Assembly (NCBI GenBank): GCA_020845895.1
Contig: JADLEX010000040.1
Location: 1 to 48,575 of the forward strand
Reading direction: 5' to 3'
DNA from: Deltaproteobacteria bacterium
GTDB lineage: Bacteria > Lernaellota > Lernaellaia > JACKCT01
DNA length: 48,575 nucleotides
Both the position numbers and the translations under genes were made by a program. Numbering within the stretch: the first letter of the stretch is position 1; each line of letters begins with the position of its first letter. Of the stretch, positions 8,933 through 16,807 are shown in pieces. The notes below the pieces were generated by a model. It searched no databases. It worked only from the letters and a program-made list of their open reading frames with translations, and had not been told where the DNA came from.

Positions 8933-10390
8933 ATGGAAGACCTCGTCGTTCTCGTTCAGCCCGAAACGAACATCCTCGATCGGGCGAAGACGCGGCCGAC
9001 GCCGCCGCTGCCCCTGCTCGCCGCCGCGTCGCGCGTGGCGCGGCGGACGAAGGTCGCGCTGGTGGACGTGCGCTATGACCGTCGAGGGTGGCGAAAGATT
9101 CTGGCGGGGCATCTCGCGCGAAAACCGATCTGCGTCGGCGTGACGTCGGTAACCGGAAATCAGATCCTGTCCACGCTCGAGGTCGTTCGCTACGTGCGAT
9201 CGGTCTCGGACGTTTCCGTGGTCTGGGGCGGGGTGCATGCGACGCTTTTCCCCGATCAGGTGCTCGGCGAGCCGTCCGTCGATTACGTCGTGCGCGGCGA
9301 GGGCGAGGACACCTTCGAAGAACTCGTCGCCGCGCTGTCTGCCGGGAAAGACGTGACGGGCATCCGCGGGCTCAGCCACCGGCGCGACGGGCAGATCGTT
9401 CACAACGAGGACCGCCCCTTCGTCAACCTCGACGACCTGCCCGAAGTGCCCTACGAGTTGATGGGCGAAGAGCCGTACTTCTACTCGCAAGGCAAGCCGA
9501 CGCTCTACGTCGAGACCTCGCGCGGGTGCTTTTCGCGGTGCACGTATTGCTACGTGTCCGGCTTCCACCTGCGACGCTGGCGACCGCAGTCGGCGTCCCG
9601 GGTGCTCGAACGATTCGACGGCCTGCGCAGGCGTTGGCCCGTCATTCGCCATCTGTCGCTCGTCGACGACAACTACTTCGGCGAAGTGAAGCGCATGCGC
9701 GTCATCAGCGAGGGCCTGATCGAGCGCGGATCGCCGTGGTCGTATCAGGTGCAGGGTGCGCATATCCAGGTCGTGTCGCACCTCAAGATCGACGACTTTC
9801 GCCTGCTCGCGCGAAGCGGCTGCGAGCGTCTCGACATGGGTCTCGAATCGGCCTCCACTTCCATGCACAAAATCATTCGCAAACGCATCGATCTCGACGC
9901 GGTTCGAAACATGAACCGCATGCTCGGCGAGGTCGGCATCGTGCCGTGGTACAACATCATGGTGGGGTTCCCGGGCGAGACGACCGCCGACCTCGATGCG
10001 ACACGCGACTACGTGATGCGGCTGCGGGACGAGAATCCCAAGGCGCTATTCTCGCCGTTCTACCGCGTGGTCCCCTACCCCGGCACGGAACTGTTCGCCA
10101 CCGCGCTCGAAGCGGGTTTCGAACCGCCGCGATCGCTGGAAGGCTGGAAGAATTTCCACTCCGACGGCGCCGACGTGCCGTGGCAGACGCGACGCGGAAA
10201 GAAGCGGATCAGCCAGCTGTTTTTCTTGACGATGTTCTTCGATCGCAAGAGCGAGATCTACAACACCAACGCGATCGTGCGGCTGCTCGCACGCATCTAT
10301 CGGCCCATCGCCGCCATGAGGCTTCGCCGCAACTGGATGCGCCTTATGCCCGAGTATTCGCTCTTCCGCCTCGTCTTCAACGCGTCCTGA
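8933..10390 (+). CDS. B12-binding-domain radical SAM protein (fifth of five)
   Basis: A 485-residue protein. The N-terminal 140 residues are a cobalamin-binding Rossmann domain (VWGGVHAT at about 97-104, VVRGEGEDTF at about 119-128), followed by the radical SAM domain with C199, C203 and C206 (CFSRCTYC). The remaining barrel motifs are good (DDNYFGE, MGLESAS, VGFPGET), and a basic C-terminal helix region follows. The ATG at 8933 is preferred because GGAGG lies 10 bases upstream; a GTG at 8924 inside a GTGA overlap is the alternative. This architecture matches cobalamin-dependent methyltransferases and the BchE/hopanoid type enzymes. It is the last gene of the plus-strand operon. Confidence 0.85.
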   Translation: MEDLVVLVQPETNILDRAKTRPTPPLPLLAAASRVARRTKVALVDVRYDRRGWRKILAGHLARKPICVGVTSVTGNQILSTLEVVRYVRSVSDVSVVWGGVHATLFPDQVLGEPSVDYVVRGEGEDTFEELVAALSAGKDVTGIRGLSHRRDGQIVHNEDRPFVNLDDLPEVPYELMGEEPYFYSQGKPTLYVETSRGCFSRCTYCYVSGFHLRRWRPQSASRVLERFDGLRRRWPVIRHLSLVDDNYFGEVKRMRVISEGLIERGSPWSYQVQGAHIQVVSHLKIDDFRLLARSGCERLDMGLESASTSMHKIIRKRIDLDAVRNMNRMLGEVGIVPWYNIMVGFPGETTADLDATRDYVMRLRDENPKALFSPFYRVVPYPGTELFATALEAGFEPPRSLEGWKNFHSDGADVPWQTRRGKKRISQLFFLTMFFDRKSEIYNTNAIVRLLARIYRPIAAMRLRRNWMRLMPEYSLFRLVFNAS

Positions 10391-10393
10391 ACC

Positions 10394-11425
10394 TCACAGC
10401 GCCTTCATCCAGTTCCAGACCGTCCCGGGGTGAAGGTTGAAGATCAGGTTCGATTCGAGCCAGCACGAACTCGCGCACGAGTTGCAACCCTCAAGCAACG
10501 GCAGCGATGCGAACGCCGCGGCGAATCCGCCGTCGAAGATCGAGATGCCGTCGTGCGTGGCGCGGTGCCAACCGCAACCGTAGAGCGTGCCGTCGGCCGT
10601 GAGTTCACACGACGCGCGCGCCGCGACGCAGCGATATCGCGATGAGGATTCCGCGCTCGTGACATGTGTGTAATCGCGCCACGCCGCGAGTTCCTCGAGA
10701 TACGCCATCGACGATCCCACCGGCGCTCCGCTCTTCTTCAGGTCGATGATTCGCCGGAGAGCGCGACGAAGGTCCGTCGGTTCGGGCATGAGATCGCCGA
10801 CGTCATCGGGAGACGGATGAAAGCGTACGCCCTCATCGGTCTGCGTGTGAAGGAGGACGCAGTTGGCCATCGAGCCGTTCCGCCGCGCGCGATCGACGAT
10901 CCAATCGATCTGATCCAGGTTCCGGCGACAGAGCACCGTGGTGGTCCAAAAGGCGATGCGCCGATCGCGAAATACGTCGACCGCCTCTCGCGATTCGCGC
11001 ATTGAACGCTCGCCCCGCAGCGCGGTCCGCACCTCGTCGGGACCATCGAACGACAGCATGACGCGGTCGCACGCGGCGAGCGCGTCGGCGTAGCGCGCGG
11101 CGGCATACCCGCTCATCGCGACGCTGATAAAGAATCCCATCCGTTTGAGCATCGACACGATCTCGGGAAAATCGTCGCGCAGAAGCGGTTCGCCACCCGT
11201 CAGGTTGATGCGCCGCCCGCCGACCAGCCAGGCTTCCCGGGCGACGTCGCGCAGGACATCGAGCGTCAGTCGATCCGGTCGCGCCCGGTCGTACGAGCAA
11301 TAGAGGCAATGATTCGGGCACCGGTATGTGAGCTGAAGATTCATCGTCAGCGGGGCGCGGTGCGTCTTTGACCATCGAAGGCGAAGCGTGTGTTCGAGAA
11401 AGTGGGCGTAGTCCGCGGCCTTCAC
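10394..11425 (-). CDS. Radical SAM/SPASM domain protein
   Basis: A 343-residue protein with C36, C40 and C43 (CPNHCLYC) and NLTGGEP shortly after. The C-terminal SPASM region is cysteine-rich: RCVAARASC, then GTLYGCGW, then GCNSCASSC, enough for at least one auxiliary 4Fe-4S cluster. The start is a GTG that overlaps the stop of the methyltransferase gene as GTGA. An in-frame extension upstream of it lacks radical SAM sequence and overlaps the methyltransferase, so it was rejected. It is the last gene of the minus-strand operon, and its stop lies 3 bp from the stop of the facing operon. Substrate unknown. Confidence 0.83.
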   Translation of the reverse strand: MKAADYAHFLEHTLRLRWSKTHRAPLTMNLQLTYRCPNHCLYCSYDRARPDRLTLDVLRDVAREAWLVGGRRINLTGGEPLLRDDFPEIVSMLKRMGFFISVAMSGYAAARYADALAACDRVMLSFDGPDEVRTALRGERSMRESREAVDVFRDRRIAFWTTTVLCRRNLDQIDWIVDRARRNGSMANCVLLHTQTDEGVRFHPSPDDVGDLMPEPTDLRRALRRIIDLKKSGAPVGSSMAYLEELAAWRDYTHVTSAESSSRYRCVAARASCELTADGTLYGCGWHRATHDGISIFDGGFAAAFASLPLLEGCNSCASSCWLESNLIFNLHPGTVWNWMKAL

Positions 11426-12114
11426 GATCCATTCTCCGAGTCGGGCGCATCGCCGGCGAAAAAAATGAATTCGTGGTCTCCGGTGTAACCGAACCGCTCG
11501 AAGATCCACTCCCATCCGTCCACGGAAAACAGGCTCTCGCACGTGAGTTGCCAGGCGAGCAGGTTTGCTTTTTCGCGCTCGTCGCGCCAGGACTCCACGA
11601 CAATGAATGCCGCGCCGCGCCCCACGCGTCGGATCTCCCGGAACGCCGTTTCCAGATCGCGGATACCGAGGTTGTGCAGAGTGTTGATCGACAGCACGAG
11701 ATCGAAGGACGAATCGGAATACGGCAGATTCGTCGCGGTCCCCTCGTCGAGAAATTCCCGCACATGCTCCGGCGCGTGCTCGATCGCGTATCGCGAAATG
11801 TCGAGTCCTCGTACGACGAGACCCGGCACCGCGGTCGCGAGTTCGTTCAGCAGAAACGCCTTTCCGCAGCCGATGTCGAGCACCGCTTGCCCGGCGTGAA
11901 GACCGTAATGGTTGGCGATCCGCCGCGCGACGCCCTGCCACCGCCCGTCATCGCGAAACCCGCCGTAGCCGAACCTGCGGGCGCCGTCCCAGTAGTCGGC
12001 GTCGAAACGCTTGGCGACACGCGCGCACTCGGCCTTGTCGTGCACGGCCACGCGCTCGCGATAGTCGCGCCGCGTCTGCGTGTGAAGCGCCGTGATGAAG
12101 TCGAGACGTGCCAT
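11422..12114 (-). CDS. Class I SAM-dependent methyltransferase
   Basis: A 230-residue protein with a Rossmann methyltransferase core from about residue 60. Motif I is VLDIGCGKAFLL at about 79-90, an acidic residue at the end of strand 2 lies in GLDISRYA, and motif IV is SFDLVLSINTLHNL. The first 60 residues are a helical cap with many aromatic residues (YWDGARRFGYGG). It belongs to the Methyltransf_11/25 group, which methylates small molecules, so O- or N-methylation of the cluster's product is plausible. It sits between two radical SAM genes, overlapping the downstream one by 4 bases and 12 bp after the upstream one. Confidence 0.82.
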   Translation of the reverse strand: MARLDFITALHTQTRRDYRERVAVHDKAECARVAKRFDADYWDGARRFGYGGFRDDGRWQGVARRIANHYGLHAGQAVLDIGCGKAFLLNELATAVPGLVVRGLDISRYAIEHAPEHVREFLDEGTATNLPYSDSSFDLVLSINTLHNLGIRDLETAFREIRRVGRGAAFIVVESWRDEREKANLLAWQLTCESLFSVDGWEWIFERFGYTGDHEFIFFAGDAPDSENGS

Positions 12115-12126
12115 GTTTGGGCGATC

Positions 12127-13200
12127 CTACACGAATTCCGTGTGCGCATGCCCCGCGCCGCGGAAATCGACGAGCGTGGCGATCTTCGCGTCCTGCGCGC
12201 AGTGGTGGCGACAATCGACGCCGGGATTGTGCGACAGGATGCGACGATGGGTGCCGGTATCGCGCCACAGATCGACGAACGAGCGGTCGCGCAAGCTCCC
12301 GATCAGCCCGGACGTCGTGTACGCCTTGTCCTGACAGGTGTACACGTTGAGATCGGCGCCGATGGCGACCAGCCAGTGGACCATGGGGCATGTCGACTGC
12401 GTCGTATGGAACGCCGGCCCCTGCCCATGGGTTCCGATGCGATCGACGATCGCAAACCCGTCCGGCCCGAGATCGCGTTTTGCCCGATCGACCTGCTCAC
12501 GAAGCACCCGGACGAATTCGTCCAGATACGCCGCGTTCGCTGCGTCGTCCCTGCTGACCACCGCCTCGGAGACCTTCACGTGCGCGACGCCGATGCGCTT
12601 CATCCGCGCGAGAAAGTCGTACAGCTCTCCGGCATTCTCCCGAGTCGCGACGAAGTTGATGCCGAGCTCGCACGAGGGACTCTTCGTCCGCGCGAACCGT
12701 TCGAGGTTCTCGCACACGTGGTCGAATACGCCAAGCCCGATGCGCCGGGTCTTTGCGTAGGTCGCGGGATCTCCCGCGTCCATGGAGACACGCACCCACG
12801 TTGCGCGGCGACCGAGAACATCGGCGATGTCGCCGCCGAGCGCGCTGCCGTTGGTGAGCAACGCGACGCTCACGCCGAGGCTCGCGAGCCGCTCCACCGC
12901 GTCGACGATGCGCGGATAGCAGAGCGGATCGCCGCCACCTGAGAACGTCACCGAGCGCACTCCGGCCTCGGCGAGTTCATCCAGCAGACATTCCATCCGC
13001 GGCCACGGAATCTCGTCGGGCTCGCGAAACAGCTCCGACATCGGGAGATCGGGGTTTCGATAACAGCAGTACGCGCAGTCGTGATTGCAGCGGTTCGTGG
13101 GTTTGAGACGCACGTGAATCGGCGGCGTGACGCGATCGGCCAGCCAGTCCCGCACCTTGTCCGGGAAGTGGAAAAACTTCAGGGCCGAATAGTGATTCAC
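12127..13200 (-). CDS. Radical SAM/SPASM domain protein
   Basis: A 357-residue protein with C38, C42 and C45 (CNHDCAYC) followed by FSGGGDP, a variant of the usual GGEP motif also seen in other SPASM enzymes. The C-terminal region has STCPM, then NVYTCQDKAY, then GSL and DLW, then VDCRHHC, a complete SPASM-type cysteine set. I chose the GTG at 13200 because GGAG lies 5 bases upstream. A GTG at 13224 would overlap the aminotransferase stop and add eight residues. It stands directly after the DegT aminotransferase gene. The reaction is unknown. Confidence 0.82.
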   Translation of the reverse strand: MNHYSALKFFHFPDKVRDWLADRVTPPIHVRLKPTNRCNHDCAYCCYRNPDLPMSELFREPDEIPWPRMECLLDELAEAGVRSVTFSGGGDPLCYPRIVDAVERLASLGVSVALLTNGSALGGDIADVLGRRATWVRVSMDAGDPATYAKTRRIGLGVFDHVCENLERFARTKSPSCELGINFVATRENAGELYDFLARMKRIGVAHVKVSEAVVSRDDAANAAYLDEFVRVLREQVDRAKRDLGPDGFAIVDRIGTHGQGPAFHTTQSTCPMVHWLVAIGADLNVYTCQDKAYTTSGLIGSLRDRSFVDLWRDTGTHRRILSHNPGVDCRHHCAQDAKIATLVDFRGAGHAHTEFV

Positions 13201-13213
13201 GCCGTCTCCGCCA

Positions 13214-14332
13214 TCAATCGCCACGCCGAGCGGCCGCCGCGTCGAACTCCCGAAGCGCACGAAACACGCGCTCCAGTTCCTCGTCCGTACGGTCGGGTCC
13301 GCTGGGGAGTATAAGCCCGGTTTCCGCGAAACGCCGCGCGTTCGGCAACGGATTCATCACTTTCAGATGGGATATCCGGTCGAGCGGAGGGTCTAGCGGC
13401 TTCGCCTGAATCCCCCGCCGACGCAGGTGCCGGATCAATTCGTCACGGCGCTCGCACTCGGCTTCGATCCACATGGGCAACTCGCCGCGCTCCAGCTTGG
13501 GTCGGCGAAGGCAAACCGACGTCAGCCCTTTCATTTCGATCCGGTAACGACGATGGAGCGCCAACAGGGCTTCTTTCCGCAATTCGATCCGGTCGACCTG
13601 CGCGAGCGCCATGGCCGCCTGGACATCCGTGAGCCGGAAGTTGAACCCGAACAACGGAAAACGCCCGGTCGACACCTTCGTCGCGCCGTGATTGCGAATC
13701 CGCCGCATCGCTTCAGCCAACACGGGGTCGCTCGTCGCGCAGAAACCGCCCTCGCCCGTCACGATCAGCTTCGTCATGCTCATCGAAAAGCACCCGATTT
13801 CGCCGGTCGTCCCGAGATATTGCCCGGCGGCCTGCGAGCCCATCGCCTGTGCGGCGTCTTCGACCAATGAGATTCCGTGGGTTTTCGCGATCCCGGCGAG
13901 TTCCGTCATTTTCGCGGAGCGCCCGTTGGGATGCACCGCGATGATCGCGCGCGTTCGATCGGTGATGGCGCGGTTCACCGCGCGCGGGGCGATGGTCGAG
14001 CGACCGCCCGATTCGACATCCACGACGATCGGCGACGCCCCGGCAAGGAGCACCGCATTGGCCGTCGCCACGAAGGTGTATCCCGGCACGATCACCTCGT
14101 CGCCACGCCCGACGCCGAGCGCGAGCAGGGCCGTCGTCAGAGCCGCCGCGCCGCTGCCGACCGCCACGACGTGGGGGACGCCGAGCCATGTCGCGAGCGC
14201 CGATTCAAGCCTTGCGACGATAGGCCCCGTGGATACATGACGCGAAAGGACGGCATCCCGCGCTGCGTCCGCGACCTCGCGTCCCAGATCGATCCACCAC
14301 CAGGGAATTGTGCGCCGAATGCCGACCGTCAT
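13214..14332 (-). CDS. DegT/DnrJ/EryC1/StrS family PLP-dependent aminotransferase
   Basis: A 372-residue protein, typical family length. It shows the substrate and PLP motifs in order: GSGAAAL at about 59-65, VPGYTFVATANAV at about 82-94, VEDAAQAMG at about 157-165 (D159 contacts the PLP ring nitrogen), and SMTKLIVTGEGG with the probable Schiff-base lysine K188. The family aminates keto-sugars bound to nucleotides, or other cyclic ketones. The ATG at 14332 overlaps the upstream glycosyltransferase stop as ATGA. It implies that an amino group is installed on a sugar or cyclitol in this pathway. A dehydratase role, known for a few family members, is less likely because the lysine is kept. Confidence 0.88.
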   Translation of the reverse strand: MTVGIRRTIPWWWIDLGREVADAARDAVLSRHVSTGPIVARLESALATWLGVPHVVAVGSGAAALTTALLALGVGRGDEVIVPGYTFVATANAVLLAGASPIVVDVESGGRSTIAPRAVNRAITDRTRAIIAVHPNGRSAKMTELAGIAKTHGISLVEDAAQAMGSQAAGQYLGTTGEIGCFSMSMTKLIVTGEGGFCATSDPVLAEAMRRIRNHGATKVSTGRFPLFGFNFRLTDVQAAMALAQVDRIELRKEALLALHRRYRIEMKGLTSVCLRRPKLERGELPMWIEAECERRDELIRHLRRRGIQAKPLDPPLDRISHLKVMNPLPNARRFAETGLILPSGPDRTDEELERVFRALREFDAAAARRGD

Positions 14333-15084
14333 GTCGCCAGCCGCGAAGCACCCCACACGCCGTCTCCGCGCAGCCGTCGATGGAGCCGTTCACGCACGTA
14401 CAGCCGCGCGATGTCGCGAATCACGCCGACAAGATTCGCCCAGCGAAACGCCTTGGTGCGTTTTCGCGGATCGAAGCGATCCAGGGCGCCGACTTCGACG
14501 AATGGCGTACCGCGATCAAGCAGACGCACGAGCATCGCGGCCTGAAACGCGTAACTCGACGAACCGTCGACGGCCTCGCGCGCGAGGTGCGTCGGCATGA
14601 GGACCGAGTGGTTGAAGTACCGAAGGCGGTATCCGAAGAGTGCGCTCATGATGAACGTGAACATCCGGGAGATCACGCGGCGAAACGCGGAGCGCTCCCG
14701 CGTATTGACGGTAAAGGGAATGACAATTCCAGACCCTTCAGCCGCGCCGAAAATGATGTCGAGCGACGACTCGGTCATGTCGTTGCAGCCGTTCGCGCGC
14801 ATCACGTAGTTCATCGACGCCAACTGAAGTCCCGTCCGAAACGCGCCGCCGAGACCGCTCGGCGAAGCGTGGTGGACCGCGCGCACACCGGGAAGCCGAT
14901 GCGCCAGTTCGTCGATCACGACGCCGGTGCGGTCGGAACTCCCGTCGTTCACGACGATGATCTCGACATCGTCGAACCATCGCGACGCCGCGTCGCGGGC
15001 GGTCTCCACCGCCGCCCCGACGTTCGATTCCTCGTTGAACGCGGGTACGATGATCGAAATCGACGTTCTCGCCGTGTTCATCAT
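14329..15084 (-). CDS. Family 2 glycosyltransferase, polyprenyl-phosphate sugar synthase-like
   Basis: A 251-residue protein starting at the first of two ATG codons in an ATGATGA overlap with the transketolase gene. The N-terminus has the GT-A signature IIVPAFNEESNV and VVNDGSSDRTG. The segments SGLGGAFRTGL and FGYRLRYFNHSVLMPT resemble DPM1/ArnC-like enzymes that put a sugar on undecaprenyl phosphate. The DxD metal site expected after the middle beta strand is not clear: the aligned segment reads MRANGCND. There are no strong membrane segments apart from one hydrophobic stretch near residue 150. It would make the lipid-linked donor used by the GT-C proteins encoded at 326-3786. Confidence 0.8.
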   Translation of the reverse strand: MMNTARTSISIIVPAFNEESNVGAAVETARDAASRWFDDVEIIVVNDGSSDRTGVVIDELAHRLPGVRAVHHASPSGLGGAFRTGLQLASMNYVMRANGCNDMTESSLDIIFGAAEGSGIVIPFTVNTRERSAFRRVISRMFTFIMSALFGYRLRYFNHSVLMPTHLAREAVDGSSSYAFQAAMLVRLLDRGTPFVEVGALDRFDPRKRTKAFRWANLVGVIRDIARLYVRERLHRRLRGDGVWGASRLAT

Positions 15085-16022
15085 GCTTTCACCGGCCGTG
15101 CGTCGGTCGCGATCCGGGCGATTCGTTCCGCGACGGACTCGGCGTCGAGGCCGTGCCTCGCACGCAGACATGGACCCGACCCGATCCCAAGGTTCGCCTC
15201 ATCCGGCATCGAGAAACGAACGACGCGGCACGATATGCCCGACTCGGCAACGATCTGACTGACAATGGCGTGAAGCCCTCCATACGGGCCGTGTTCCTCG
15301 ATCGTTGCGATGATGGCGTGCGTCGACGCGATTGCGGCGACGGCATCCCGGTCGATCGGCTTCGGCGTCGGCGCGCTGAAACACGAGACCGAAATCCCTC
15401 GCTCGGAGAGTCGCTCACACGCACCCAAGGCCGTCTTCACCATGTGTCCGGTCCCGATCAACGCGATCTTCTCTCCCTCGCGAATGCGAATCAGTCCGCC
15501 GATTCGAAGCGCCTCGGGAGTCCGTTCGTGCACGCTCGGCTCGCCCGACTTCGCGAGTCGAAGATACGCCGGTCCGTCATGCGTGGCGATGGCGTGCATC
15601 AGGGACTCGACCTCGAACGGGTCGCCGGGGGCGAGCACGGTCATTCCCGGCAAAGCGGACATCGCCCCCACGTCGTGCAGCGAGTAGTGCGTCGGACCTT
15701 CCGCGCCATAGGTCACACCCGCGCCGACGCCGACGATCAGAACGGGCAAATGGTGCAGACAGATATCGATGCGGATCTGCTCCAGACACCTGGCGGTGAC
15801 GAACGGTACGATGCCGTAAAGCACGGGGCGAAAGCCCTCCGACGCCATGCCCGCTGCGAAGCCGATCGCGGCCTGCTCCGAAACGCCGACGTTTAGGAAT
15901 TGGCCGGGTCGCTCCGCACGGAATTCGTCGAACACGCGAAAGCCGGTATCCGCGGATAGCAGGACCCAGCGCGGATCGGCCGCGGCCAGTCGCTCAAATG
16001 CGCGGACGAACGCGGTCCTCAC
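15081..16022 (-). CDS. Transketolase-like protein, C-terminal subunit
   Basis: A 313-residue protein equal to the pyrimidine-binding and C-terminal domains of transketolase or DXS-like enzymes. It shows the conserved SEQAAIGFAAGMA segment with the catalytic glutamate region, TYGAEGPTHYSLHD and PGDPFEVE. With the adjacent N-terminal subunit it forms a split, thiamine-diphosphate-dependent enzyme. The start is a GTG overlapping the previous stop (GTGA). Split transketolases placed inside sugar or antibiotic clusters usually move two-carbon units to make unusual sugars rather than serving central metabolism. That role here is inference from context. Confidence 0.87.
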   Translation of the reverse strand: MRTAFVRAFERLAAADPRWVLLSADTGFRVFDEFRAERPGQFLNVGVSEQAAIGFAAGMASEGFRPVLYGIVPFVTARCLEQIRIDICLHHLPVLIVGVGAGVTYGAEGPTHYSLHDVGAMSALPGMTVLAPGDPFEVESLMHAIATHDGPAYLRLAKSGEPSVHERTPEALRIGGLIRIREGEKIALIGTGHMVKTALGACERLSERGISVSCFSAPTPKPIDRDAVAAIASTHAIIATIEEHGPYGGLHAIVSQIVAESGISCRVVRFSMPDEANLGIGSGPCLRARHGLDAESVAERIARIATDARPVKA

Positions 16023-16807
16023 GACGATTTATCCTTATCCATTCGGAGCGCGTCCAACATGGCGGGGGTGATCGAAAAGTAATGTGATTCCAGCCGATCC
16101 TCGAGCTCGGGCACTCCACGACCTTTGATCGTGCGCGCGATAACCACCCTCGGCGAATCGTCGGCGTTCGCCTCGAACGCGGACGTGAGCGCGGCGTGGT
16201 CGTGGCCATCGCACTGTGTCACGGTCCATGCCGCCGCCTCGAACGCGCGATGGATGAAATCGCCCGGCAGCACGTTCGCGACGCGGTCGTACCCCTGCCA
16301 ACCGTTGGCGTCCACGACGGCGACCAGATTCGCCATGCGCATCCGTCCCGCCAGCGCCGCGGCCTCCCAGACCGTGCCTTCCCCACACTCCCCGTCACCG
16401 AGCACGACGAAGACGCGGCCCGATTCCCCCCGCCTCGTCATCGCCCACGCGATCCCCGCTCCCACGGCGAGACCGTGACCCAGCGATCCCGTCGTCCACT
16501 CGATGCCGGGCGCGGTGCCGACCGTCGGATGGCCGGGCAAGCCCGCGTCTTTCATGTAGTTTTCGAGCTGCCGGGCCGGAATCGTCCCGCGAAGAGCGAG
16601 CGCGGCATAAAGCGCCGACACGCCATGCCCTTTGCTCAGGATCAACCGATCGCCTCCGACGTTTCCGACACCGGTCATGACGGCGAATTGCAGAACGGCG
16701 ACGATATCCGCGATCGAGAGCGCCGATCCGACGTTGGGACCGATGCGGTGCATCTCGAGGATGCGATCCCGAATGAACTTCGCCGCATCGCGAGAATTCG
16801 ACGTCAC
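16019..16807 (-). CDS. Transketolase-like protein, N-terminal (TPP-binding) subunit
   Basis: A 262-residue protein with the thiamine diphosphate motif: GDG at 137-139 and the matching asparagine N168 in DANGWQ, about 30 residues later. LSKGHGV at 57-63 and TGSLGHGL at about 106-113 are also typical of transketolase N-terminal halves. It starts at a GTG overlapping the upstream stop (GTGA) and overlaps the C-terminal subunit gene in the same way, so the two chains should be made in equal amounts. It lacks the pyrimidine-binding domain, which the next gene supplies. Confidence 0.88.
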   Translation of the reverse strand: MTSNSRDAAKFIRDRILEMHRIGPNVGSALSIADIVAVLQFAVMTGVGNVGGDRLILSKGHGVSALYAALALRGTIPARQLENYMKDAGLPGHPTVGTAPGIEWTTGSLGHGLAVGAGIAWAMTRRGESGRVFVVLGDGECGEGTVWEAAALAGRMRMANLVAVVDANGWQGYDRVANVLPGDFIHRAFEAAAWTVTQCDGHDHAALTSAFEANADDSPRVVIARTIKGRGVPELEDRLESHYFSITPAMLDALRMDKDKSS

